Positions 58,801 through 64,000 of a DNA stretch of 64,000 bases are shown piece after piece (positions within the stretch are counted from its first letter, which is position 1; every line of letters begins with the position of its first letter). The DNA is from Beta vulgaris subsp. vulgaris (taxonomy: Eukaryota > Streptophyta > Magnoliopsida > Caryophyllales > Amaranthaceae): assembly GCF_026745355.1 (NCBI RefSeq), contig NC_079209.1, positions 30,436,444-30,500,443 of the forward strand. The letters are read 5' to 3'. Both the position numbers and the translations under genes were made by a program. The notes under the pieces are model-generated. The model had not been told where the DNA came from and did no database searches. It saw nothing but the letters and a program-made list of their open reading frames with translations.

Positions 58801-60950
58801 ACCAAACTAATATTCTAAGTTTTATCAACCTACTAGAATAAGAAAACAAAAACATACAAGATAAGAAGATAAAAACAATATGCTGGTAATCTAATGCTCT
58901 AAAAGTGACAAAGTACTTTAGTACCTTGCACATAGGCATCCTACATTTTTATTTGTTTCGGTTCTTTCTCCTTTTATGATTGCCGGCTTTGCGGCATCAA
59001 TATTTGATTATCTAGGTTAATCTCTATTGTTGAGCTTTATAGATTTCAGCAAGAGCGTCTGATATGGATGCAAAGGCACTTGTTAGCCATGAGCCTATTG
59101 ACTTGATCATGGATACCTTGGGGTTCGAAATCAAGCATAAGAACCAAGTCTTGGCTTGTGTGGTGACATGGGACTTGGAAAGAGGCGTGGAATGGAGTGA
59201 AGAGGAATCCTAGTTCTATTAGGATTACTTCTTGTTTGCTACATAGAATCCTAGTTCTGCTAGGATTGCTATGTTATAGATAGATTTTATGTTTTACAAG
59301 ATAAACACGTGGCTTCTACATGTTATCTTTAGGCCTGTGATTACTACTACTTAAATTAGGGTAAGTTTATGTTTTCCTAGTAGAAATAGTATAGATCTTT
59401 TATGTTTTCCTAGTTGGATTAGCATAGATCTTTTATCTAATCCTAGTTGGATTAGTTTAGGGTGTACCCTATATATATAGGGGCCGAATTATTCAATAAT
59501 ACTTAGATTTCATTTTTGTTTATACAACTTCTTGATTGTTTGCTTGATAGCTTAACAATTGAAACCATTAATAATTCTTCAGGAGTGTTGGATTCTTAGT
59601 GTTAAACATCTTAAATTCAGGAGTGTTTTTAAGAGTGTTTAGAGTCTTTATTCAAGTTTCAGGAGTGATCTTGATTAAAGTCATATCCTTGTTCGACTTT
59701 TGTGCTTGATTATTCGGAGTTCTTGAAGTTCTTGCTTCAAGATTTACATTCATACTTGATTATTAGACTTCTTCGTCAGGTTAAGGGTGTGTCATATTCA
59801 CCTTAAAAAAATAACTTTTAGGTCTAATAAGTTCTGATTAGTTCAGTTACGTTAAGGTAAGTTTAGATGAGTTCGAAAGAATTCAGGTGAAGAGAATGGA
59901 CTCTAGTTATACCACCATTTGTCCCCAAAATAACTACACATAACCCTGTTTATGTATGTCTCAAGATACCTGCACCATACCTATTTTGGTAATACTTCTA
60001 TCCGTTTATATAAATGTATGTATGTTCACACTATTCTACTCCCTCTTAGAAAACGTGTCAAGTTCATAACTTTTCTTAAATAGTATAAATTTTATAATTA
60101 TTTTGGTATTGTATGTATATTTGACTTCAAATTGGGTTTTAAGATAAATTTTTAATATTTTGGTTTAAGAATATTTAGAAGTTACTTTGGACCAAACAAA
60201 AATATTTGACTCCTTCCTGCAAGAATAATAATTTTACCAATGTCCATCCGATATAGAAGTTTGACTTGTAGGAGACTGCCTACTTTTAAATTAAAATTAG
60301 GCAATCATAAGCCCAATATTAAAAAGAAAATTAGCCCAATAGTGACTAGGTTAATTTCTTTTGGTGACTAGTTTAATCGATTTAGTGATTAGGTCTACTT
60401 TTATATTAAAATTAGACCGTCTCTTTTAATAATTTTTGCCAATATATATGTCCCCTTTGTCGAAGGACGTCATTTTCATGAAAACAAAAAGTCGAGAGTC
60501 GCAACTTTTACAGCAACCAACAACAAAGAAGAGAAAACTTATACTTCCTCCGTTTCAAAATAGATGCTACATTGTTGACTTTTCCACTATTCATGAATGA
60601 GGTTTGACCATGCATTATTTACTATTAGGTAAAATCAAATGTTATAATGTAATATGTTGTTGGATTAGTCTTAATGTATATTTTCAGAAAATCAAAATTT
60701 TATACTTTACTCTAATACATAATTAAAGATATTAGTAGTCAAAGTAGTGCCTCGACAAGCGTTTTAGTCAACAATGTAGCATCTATTTTGAAACGGATGA
60801 AGTATGTTGAATCACAACTTCTAACTCAAAGGAGCCAAAAGGCCCAAAACTATCTCACCAAGTTCCTAAACAGTTTGAACCACCGACAGGAATAACATAT
60901 GGCTTTCTTCCTTCACTTATCAGCCTTTCTTTCAGCAAATTCGTCAAAGC
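40651..60950 (-). CDS. DCD: D-cysteine desulfhydrase / ACC deaminase-like PLP enzyme, C-terminal six exons
   Basis: Six exons on the minus strand splice in phase: 60950-60859, 57986-57894, 55801-55744, 55634-55521, 52194-52097 and 40855-40651. Together they give 219 residues and a TAA stop. All introns have GT-AG ends. The product matches plant mitochondrial D-cysteine desulfhydrase (about 400 residues in Arabidopsis), which breaks D-cysteine down to pyruvate, H2S and ammonia and is related to bacterial ACC deaminase. Landmarks are PYVIPVGGSN, DDIVVACGSGGTIAG, HAFSVCDDPDYFYDYVQGLL, VVLDPVYSGKAAFG and LFIHTGGLLGLFDK. The missing N-terminal half includes the PLP-binding lysine region, and I could not find it in 60951-64000, so it probably lies beyond the window. 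The introns are 2872, 2092, 109, 3326 and 11241 bp, swollen by transposons. All visible exons are intact, which suggests the gene works. Confidence 0.93.
40949..41315. mobile_element. MITE with GATTCG-rich inverted ends
   Basis: The left end GTTATTAAAATCGCGATTC and inverted right end GTTGTTAAAATCGAGATTC are terminal inverted repeats. Subterminal ACGATTCGATT-like motifs repeat in both orientations. The right part (from 41123) is included in the tandem duplication, so a second partial copy lies at 42391-42582. No coding sequence and no target duplication were recognised. Confidence 0.65.
41123..42390. repeat. Tandem duplication, copy 1 (1268 bp)
   Basis: This copy is nearly identical to 42391-43657, with only about six differences seen by eye, mostly single-base indels. 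It lies inside the last intron of the desulfhydrase gene. The left breakpoint is inside a MITE. The content is noncoding intron sequence. Confidence 0.97.
42391..43657. repeat. Tandem duplication, copy 2 (1267 bp)
   Basis: It begins GCCAATATAGTGGGTAAACA like copy 1 and ends AGAAGGCAAG. The differences include one extra G near 42780, a missing AT pair near 43460 and a missing AT near 43648. It is followed by a poly-C run (43669-43682). Confidence 0.97.
43658..44219. other. Intron sequence with a poly-C run and a decayed Stowaway left end
   Basis: Fourteen Cs in a row are followed by TCCCAAATCTTGGGGGCAAA. The phrase TACTCCTACCATTTCCTAAT at 43769-43788 resembles the Stowaway terminus at 14460, but no right end is found. 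Confidence 0.5.
44225..44825 (+). repeat. Copia left LTR
   Basis: The LTR is 601 bp. A GC-rich block (about 44467-44580) has several CGCCCGGTCGGGCG units, each able to fold into a short perfect hairpin. A TATA-like GTATAAATAGG follows at about 44616. The two LTRs differ by roughly a dozen substitutions plus indels, so the insertion is not very recent. Confidence 0.95.
44859..45698 (+). CDS. Copia gag
   Basis: The 279-residue frame may start at the second methionine (MSGVNVKIDKFTG, 44868), the usual Copia gag opening. It contains the UBN2-type gag domain (SLWQIKMRALLKQQGLWAPL, and LFGLRMQEGMPLRDHLDQLN) and a zinc knuckle CNYCKETGHWKTKRKN near residue 226. The last zinc ligand of the CX2CX4HX4C motif is Arg instead of Cys. 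The frame ends in TGA at 45696. This replaces the Trp codon expected before VLDSGASCHM, so a single nonsense change separates gag from protease. Confidence 0.9.
   Translation: MRKMSGVNVKIDKFTGRNSFSLWQIKMRALLKQQGLWAPLAKKATDSVTAEMAVLEEKAHSTIMLCLEDDIITEVAEEETASGLWLKLESLYMTKSLTNKLLLKQRLFGLRMQEGMPLRDHLDQLNTILLELRNIDVKVEDEDAALILLVSLPISYENFVQSFIVGKDSVSLEEVRSSLHTRELRHKASGTVGQAAGLVASSNGPENSRKKSRKPSSRGPKSSDVCNYCKETGHWKTKRKNKSGSHESGSGSAAVAPENFSSDDDIALIANEQTHCSDV
45699..46301 (+). pseudogene. Copia protease region and truncated downstream frame
   Basis: Directly after the TGA the frame continues VLDSGASCHMCSRREWF, with the DSGA active site of the retroviral-type aspartic protease. It then reads VKTVGIGSI-like sequence, VRHVPQVTKNLISLSLLDKK and LYVLQGSTL, the normal Copia protease and linker. 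From about 46085 the homology fades into sequence I do not recognise, and the frame ends at 46301. The expected HxxxH zinc-finger start of integrase is absent. Confidence 0.82.
46583..47161 (+). repeat. Copia right LTR
   Basis: The LTR is 579 bp and ends next to the AATCC target duplication. The GC-rich hairpin block is shorter and rearranged compared with the left LTR. Confidence 0.95.
47404..47965 (-). pseudogene. Gypsy protease fragment
   Basis: Two frames in succession read ENLFQTCCLVNGKTFSVIVD with the active-site DSGS (VDSGSCSNV), then LVSFQIGGYMDRLWCDVVPM and LLLGRPWQWDKSVIHHGRDN. This is the pepsin-like protease of Ty3/Gypsy elements and its conserved LLLGRPW flap end. A frame change lies between 47772 and 47777. 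The RT that should follow is deleted. Confidence 0.85.
48028..49040 (-). pseudogene. Gypsy gag with zinc knuckle (broken)
   Basis: It starts MGESEALKAWMTTMVDKT (ATG at 49040) with an early stop. It continues LGDLSEFNGLKDPQTHFNWE, RVERMFDHKGMDDTQHFNHT and YAYDWYDSFQ, then a decayed section, and the zinc knuckle CFKCKGFCHLQREC (48181-48138, CX2CX4HX4C complete). Several stops and frameshifts break it. Confidence 0.8.
49776..50740. other. Intron stretch, no gene identified
   Basis: Two GGTGTACACCTGTAC phrases lie near 50062 and 50152. A purine-rich and then GC-rich patch (50240-50450) gives overlapping frames on both strands, but none matches a family. Near 50720 the next Gypsy fragment begins. 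Confidence 0.35.
50741..51770 (+). mobile_element. Gypsy remnant: gag between two LTR-end copies
   Basis: The phrase GATTTGCTTTCTTGGTTC, then AATCATTCAAGAT and GATAGCCTTCAAATC, occurs at 50762-50842 and again at 51677-51755. These look like the ends of two LTRs or a duplicated leader. Between them lie gag pieces: MPETMETITALPKKLADLVD, DTWTELKTKIKKRFVPQNHM, LFLKFNSFTQGSMSV, EEQKIAKFVLGLSKNLA and TFDEVCSLACKLERQHKGSS. All are broken by stops. A short poly-T (51655-51667) precedes the second copy. Confidence 0.7.
51771..52096. other. Intron 5' end next to exon, no element
   Basis: This is the donor side of the 11.2-kb intron and no repeat was recognised in it. The donor is ACAG|GTATGTATG at 52097/52096. 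Confidence 0.6.
52097..52194 (-). CDS. DCD: Desulfhydrase exon (AKGLGYAIN to DPVY)
   Basis: The exon encodes AKGLGYAINTQEELNFVKDI and then ASATGVVLDPVY. It is 98 bp, with acceptor CTCTACAG, and ends two bases into the serine codon completed by the last exon. Confidence 0.93.
52195..54341. other. Intron stretch with poly-C run
   Basis: A run of about 20 Cs lies at 53015-53035. The short frames at 53360-53820 on both strands match nothing I know. No element boundaries were found. Confidence 0.4.
54342..54423. repeat. Tandem duplication of a 41-bp unit
   Basis: Both units start TAATCCAAGTATTATTGAAT and end GGATTGG, with a single base difference. Confidence 0.92.
54560..55440 (+). pseudogene. 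hAT transposase remnant (ZMYM1/TTF-type, dimerisation domain)
   Basis: In broken frames I read YDIMEERYHVPGKK, VTNLHHFRVEVL, VIDLQLQELENRIPDISKEL, LIKLAKFYLNEF, VYLLLKLVVVLSVATASVEK (the hAT C-terminal dimerisation core, with the family's LP/VATAxVERxFS motif) and NMKTRRE-like MKTRREQL. This is the C-terminal end of the hAT transposase type often annotated as 'TTF-type zinc finger protein with HAT dimerisation domain'. Stops and frameshifts break it. The phrase TCCTGGATCCGCCACT at 55426-55441 fits the terminal inverted repeat of this family. The N-terminal half is not seen. Confidence 0.8.
55521..55634 (-). CDS. DCD: Desulfhydrase exon (VHAFSVCDD to VNIQN)
   Basis: This 114-bp exon of 38 codons encodes VHAFSVCDDPDYFYDYVQGL and then DGLKAGISSRDIVNIQN. 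The acceptor is CTCTGCAG and the donor AAAT|GTATGT. Confidence 0.93.
55744..55801 (-). CDS. DCD: Desulfhydrase exon (GGTIAGLSLGSW)
   Basis: This 58-bp exon encodes GGTIAGLSLGSWLSNLKAK, containing the glycine-rich GSGGT motif that binds the PLP phosphate (GS completed from the preceding exon). Confidence 0.92.
55903..55975. repeat. AAC/AAT/TTATAA-type microsatellite
   Basis: A compound run of AAC, AAT and then ATTATA units and their variants. Confidence 0.85.
56167..56387 (+). mobile_element. tRNA-derived SINE with perfect 15-bp target duplication
   Basis: The tRNA-like head has an A box TAGCTCATGTGGTAGAG and a B box GGTTCGATCC. A body with the palindromic phrase AGCATGCTTTGCATGCTTTA follows, and then an A/T-rich tail (AATAAATAAAAAAAATAA). 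The 15-bp sequence ATAGGAAACCTACAG flanks both ends exactly (56152-56166 and 56388-56402). It sits in a desulfhydrase intron, antisense to the gene. Confidence 0.92.
56403..57893. other. Intron stretch, no element identified
   Basis: One plus-strand open frame of 132 codons (56986-57384) is present. It has no recognisable domain and no similarity to plant families I know, so I treat it as chance. Confidence 0.4.
57894..57986 (-). CDS. DCD: Desulfhydrase exon (GYIEAIREIE to VVACGS)
   Basis: This 93-bp exon encodes GYIEAIREIEQQLHTVADSR and then RFDDIVVACG. The acceptor is TTTAAG and the donor GCAG|GTCTGC. Confidence 0.92.
58231..58372. mobile_element. Small MITE with TAA target duplication
   Basis: The ends GGGTGTATTCTCTTCACCTTA and, inverted, GGGTGCGTTCTTTGTACCTTA are flanked by TAA (58228-58230, 58373-58375). 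The length is 142 bp. TIR and TSD suit PIF/Harbinger. A related relic lies at 59785-59909. Confidence 0.8.
58376..59059. other. Intron stretch, nothing identified
   Basis: AT-rich, with no open frame and no repeat seen. Confidence 0.4.
59060..59756 (+). mobile_element. Solo Gypsy LTR
   Basis: The start TGATATGGATGCAAAGGCAC resembles the LTR start at 33887 (TGATGCGGATTCAAAGGCAT). The end, near TTACATTCATAC, parallels GCATTCATATCA. A TATA box CCCTATATATATAGGGGCC lies at about 59468-59487. No internal region follows and no target duplication could be recognised. The phrase TTTTCCTAGTTGGATTAG-like is repeated inside. Confidence 0.65.
59785..59909. mobile_element. Degenerate MITE related to 58231-58372
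   Basis: The left end GGGTGTGTCATATTCACCTTA matches, inverted, the right end GAGTCCATTCTCTTCACCTGAA. The target site is not clear. Confidence 0.55.
60544..60802. mobile_element. Stowaway MITE
   Basis: The left end CTTCCTCCGTTTCAAAATAG and inverted right end CTTCATCCGTTTCAAAATAG are nearly identical over about 28 bp. TA flanks lie at 60542-60543 and 60803-60804. It lies 57 bp from the desulfhydrase exon that ends at 60859. Confidence 0.9.
60859..60950 (-). CDS. DCD: Desulfhydrase exon (ALTNLLKERL to GGSNCLGTW)
   Basis: This 92-bp exon encodes ALTNLLKERLISEGRKPYVI and then PVGGSNCLGTW. The acceptor is TCATGCAG and the donor CTTG|GTGAGA. It is the most 5' exon found in the window. Confidence 0.92.
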
Positions 60951-61707
60951 CTGCATGAAAGACAAACATAGCCCTCGTAAGAGGAAAAAATAGCCCCAAT
61001 GTACATGTAAGCTTGTATGCAGAAACAAACTACACATAAGCTTGTATGCGGAAACAAATTTTAGTATATACACCTAAAGTCATCCTTTTATAAGGTTCTA
61101 TAGAACATATCGTTGTAATTGCCAGTCATTGCACAATGAACCTCAATACCACAAATTACAAAAATGTTAAATGTTATTGCTTTATATACTGTTAGTTTTC
61201 TAATATGAGATATAATGCAATGAAGCATCATAAAGGTTGATATGCAATGCCATTCTCAATATTGTTTCATGGATACTAGTCTCTTCACTTATATACCATA
61301 AACTCTCATCTTCCTATAAATGCTTTTGGGAGTAAACCAGGTGATAAATCCTCTAGAAAATTAGTTCTGCTACATCATCATTCTCTTCCTCATTCAAGAG
61401 GGTTGTTAGAAAAAAGCCTTTTAGAGACTCACTCTAATTCCTTTTAGTTATCTTCCTAAGCTAGCCACCAAAAAGAAGAACATCCATGATCTTAAGTCTA
61501 ATATTCCAGATATCTGATTCAGGTGACTTCCCATTGGTAATGCTGCACATGGTTGGTAACTTCGGAAGAAGATGGGAGTGGTGCGTGACAAATAGGGACG
61601 GATAGATGGTGAAGAGAAAAAAAAAAACAAAGAATAGAAAATGCTCCTGCATGAATACTAATGATAGCATGTCGATCGTTACAACAAATTGATCTCCTTT
61701 GACTCTT
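60951..61707. other. Noncoding, presumed intron
   Basis: I searched the minus strand for the next upstream desulfhydrase exon and did not find it. A small direct repeat (CTTGTATGC-GGAAACAAA) lies near 61008-61056. Confidence 0.45.
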
Positions 61708-62133
61708 TCAAAAGAGGCACGAGCCTATGGATCGTAAACGATATGTGAAGGACAAGAGCTTTGGAGCAGACATATCAATGAATCTCATACTATAACACAT
61801 CGATACCTCTAAATGTTTCAGTTGTAATAGACTTGATGATGAAGAAACTGATGTTATCGCGGTTAAATCAGTCGAACCCTCGATTATCAGATTTTCGAGG
61901 AGCTCGAAACAAATAAGGAGTAAATCAACTATTTCTGTAGTAAGATTTACGTCTTTAAGACACAACGATGTAAGAGTATGCTTGAAGTTAAAATCAGGCA
62001 ACTTCTGTGGAAAACTATAATTTTTCTCATACTCTGCCAACTCTGGATCTTCTAAGAGTGGTGCACTTAAGTCTAACTCAAGGTTTTTAGCTTGTTTGGA
62101 TAATTCAAAAACCACCGACTCAGCCTTTGGCAT
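61708..62133 (-). pseudogene. F-box/LRR (FBD-type) protein fragment
   Basis: The 141-residue minus-strand frame reads AESVVFELSKQAKNLELDLS, FPQKLPDFNFKHTLTSLCLK, DVNLTTEIVDLLLICFELLE, NLIIEGSTDL, LQLKHLEVSMCYSMRFIDMS and APKLLSFTYR. This is the leucine-rich-repeat part of plant F-box/LRR proteins, which select substrates for SCF ubiquitin ligases. The N-terminal F-box and the C-terminal FBD part are absent, and the ATG at 62133 interrupts a frame that should have more upstream. I regard it as a captured or decayed fragment lying in the presumed intron or upstream region of the desulfhydrase gene. Confidence 0.75.
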
Positions 62134-63256
62134 TTATTTACTTAATATTAATAAAAAAAGAAAGGATGAAAGTTTTTCCAATAACAATAAATAAACGATT
62201 CAGATCATTTAATCGACATAGTGCTATATATCGAAAATTTTATAACTATTTTTTATTTAATTTTAAAAACGTCTTGGTATTAAGGATTACCCAAGTGGTA
62301 GAAGTAATACCTTGTTGTGCCTGAACTTCAAAAAGTTTAAGTTTTAACCATGTTAATGATCCTATATTATTGGTTGATAGAGAATCAAAGTATATTTACC
62401 AACAAATCACGAAATGATATGGTTCTTACATATGATTTCTTTTTTTATTATAGATTCAGAAGTTAATGTGTGTGTGTGCATGCATTATGAATTATTTTTC
62501 CTTTTTTAGAACAATCAAAATGGACTTTCAAGCTCATCTGAGCATTATAATGGGCCCTTTCTCAATAATATACCCACAAAATATTTGCTTAGACTAACAG
62601 GAAAAAGAGCCACCATATATGATCTTCAACATCCACCTCGTATATTACACCTAAACCTAGTTAAACTCCAATTATATGCATACATTAAAAGAAGTATCTT
62701 CCACCTTTGCTAAAAGAAGAACAGATAACTAGCAAGTATTAAGATATTATGTTACTACTATTCAAAAAAAAAAAAAAGATATTATGTTACTCAGACTCAA
62801 CTACAATTGTCTACTCGGATATGGTGTCCCGTTATCGGACTTAGCCATTTCATAGAAAAATGTCAAGATTTTCGTTTAAATTGAAGCATCCAAATGTCGT
62901 ATAATGTACGTGAGCAAACTAGGAGAACCAAAGTTACATAGATAAGATCTTTCTTAATGAGAAACAATGACACGCACTGTTAAGAGCATATAAGACTACT
63001 CCTCAACAAATAGCAAATTCAGCTGTGTAACACAAGTCTTGCAAGTTAATTTCTAATCTCACTTATATAAATCCAAGCTCCTCTTGTATCTGTACCGCAC
63101 TACTGCCACACCCTTGGATGATGTATCATGCAATTAAATCTTGGCTACTCTGCTTTCGGCTAAAAGAACCCACTGCTTACCACCTAACTGATGAAAGGCT
63201 TCGCTAAGTATCGATGCCAAAAATAAACTATGAAATATATATTTCTCATTATATTA
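62134..63256. other. Noncoding stretch
   Basis: A tRNA-head-like phrase (GGATTACCCAAGTGGTAGAAG at 62283-62303) hints at a decayed SINE. A long A run lies at 62765-62777. No gene is seen. Confidence 0.35.
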
Positions 63257-64000
63257 TGTTATAATGAATCAGTAGTTTGTTGTAATTTTGAGTTAGTTAC
63301 AAGCTGTAACTAACTACTTAGCTCTCATTGTAAAGCAACTATAAATAGCTCTTTTCCCTCTCTTGTACAGTTCAATAAACTCCATTACTTTCTGGAGAAA
63401 AAAAAAATCTCTCTTGTTTCTCTCTATCTATTTAAGCACAATTTACTGAGTGTTGGGAAATTGTTGATTGATTCTGGATTTGAAGCTGTTTTTAAACAGA
63501 ATGAGTGTATTATACTATTATTAAGTCACATTTATCTAATAATGTTATAGGAGTAGGTCATAAAATTAATGGCTTGTTTTTGCTTAATGCTATTCCTTCT
63601 TCAAACTCAATATCTTATCCCAAATCCACAAACACAGCTTTAATAATTTCATCTTCATCATCCACCTCTTATCAATCCAATACATCAATAGAATTGATCT
63701 TCTTCATGCTAGTTCAGTACATCTCTCTTTCTAAAATGAAGCATGTTAGAAGGTTGTTTTCGTGAGCATCTCTCTGAATATTTATGTGAAGTGTATGTCA
63801 TGGCTAAACACCACAAATTTCCCTTTCCTAGAAGCACTTGCAAAGCTAAAAAGTGTTTTGATCTTGTTCACATCGACTTATAGGATCCATATAAAACCAA
63901 TACATTACTAGGTGCTTCTTATTTTCTTACCATATTAGATGATCATACTAGGTGTACTTGGACTTTCTTGTTGCATAACAAAATGCAAGTACAGAAAACC
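63257..64000 (+). mobile_element. Copia remnant (Ale/Retrofit-like): LTR piece, pre-integrase and integrase start, cut by window edge
   Basis: TGTTATAATGAATCAGTAGT to about 63460 looks like a short LTR, with TATA box CTATAAATAGC (63340-63350). It is followed, with gag and protease missing, by a pre-integrase frame (63505-63765: NVIGVGHKINGLFLLN, YISLSKMKHV). In another frame comes the integrase start (CEVYVMAKHHKFPFPRST, CFDLVHIDL, a TAG in place of the Trp at 63881, then GASYFLTILDDHTRCTWTFL). The LDDHTR aspartate belongs to the catalytic core. The element continues past 64000. Confidence 0.8.

Noticed and set aside
60951..64000. Upstream desulfhydrase exons (PLP-lysine region)
   Set aside because: I searched the minus strand by eye for the conserved SGNKVRKLEF and GGIQSNH motifs and found neither. 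They are probably beyond 64000, though a divergent short exon could have been missed.

Overview
This is a gene-poor, AT-rich stretch of a nuclear plant genome. It carries split genes with GT-AG introns, many plant transposon families and simple repeats. The genes match eudicot families. I cannot name the species; a Caryophyllales or similar eudicot would fit, but that is only an impression.

Three host genes are supported. (1) Positions 4300 to 3854 on the minus strand hold the first two exons of a mitochondrial complex I assembly factor of the NDUFAF3 type; its later exons lie left of the window. (2) Positions 6019 to 6532 on the plus strand, divergent from the first, hold a PLATZ zinc-binding transcription factor. 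It appears truncated, with a duplicated splice acceptor and exon start in front of exon 2. (3) Positions 60950 to 40651 on the minus strand hold the last six exons of D-cysteine desulfhydrase, stretched over 20 kb by transposon-filled introns, the last of which is 11.2 kb. Its 5' exons were not found and probably lie beyond 64000. A minus-strand F-box/LRR fragment (61708-62133) sits further upstream.

Region by region: 1-10 kb holds the first two genes plus Helitron and Stowaway debris. 10-11.2 kb is a run of MITEs set in (TA)n and (GA)n arrays. 11.2-25 kb is noncoding, with Helitron ends and helicase fragments, Stowaway and Harbinger-type MITEs, and local duplications. 25.5-38.8 kb is a nest of broken LTR retrotransposons: a gag-only Gypsy, a 223-bp inverted repeat, a deleted Gypsy with integrase whose 5' LTR is split by a solo LTR, a Tat/Ogre-like 3' end with an antisense ORF and its own TATA box, a 0.2-kb hexamer array, and Copia RT/RNase H. 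At 38.8-39.5 kb is a GC-rich foldback element tipped with telomere-like repeats. From 40.6 to 61 kb the desulfhydrase introns carry a near-identical 1.27-kb tandem duplication, a complete gag-protease-only Copia element with target-site duplications, a Gypsy deletion derivative, a hAT transposase remnant, a SINE with a 15-bp target duplication, and a solo LTR. The right edge is another Copia remnant.

There is no operon-like logic here. The three genes are independent, and almost everything else is mobile DNA. I see no CRISPR array, rRNA gene or functional tRNA gene.
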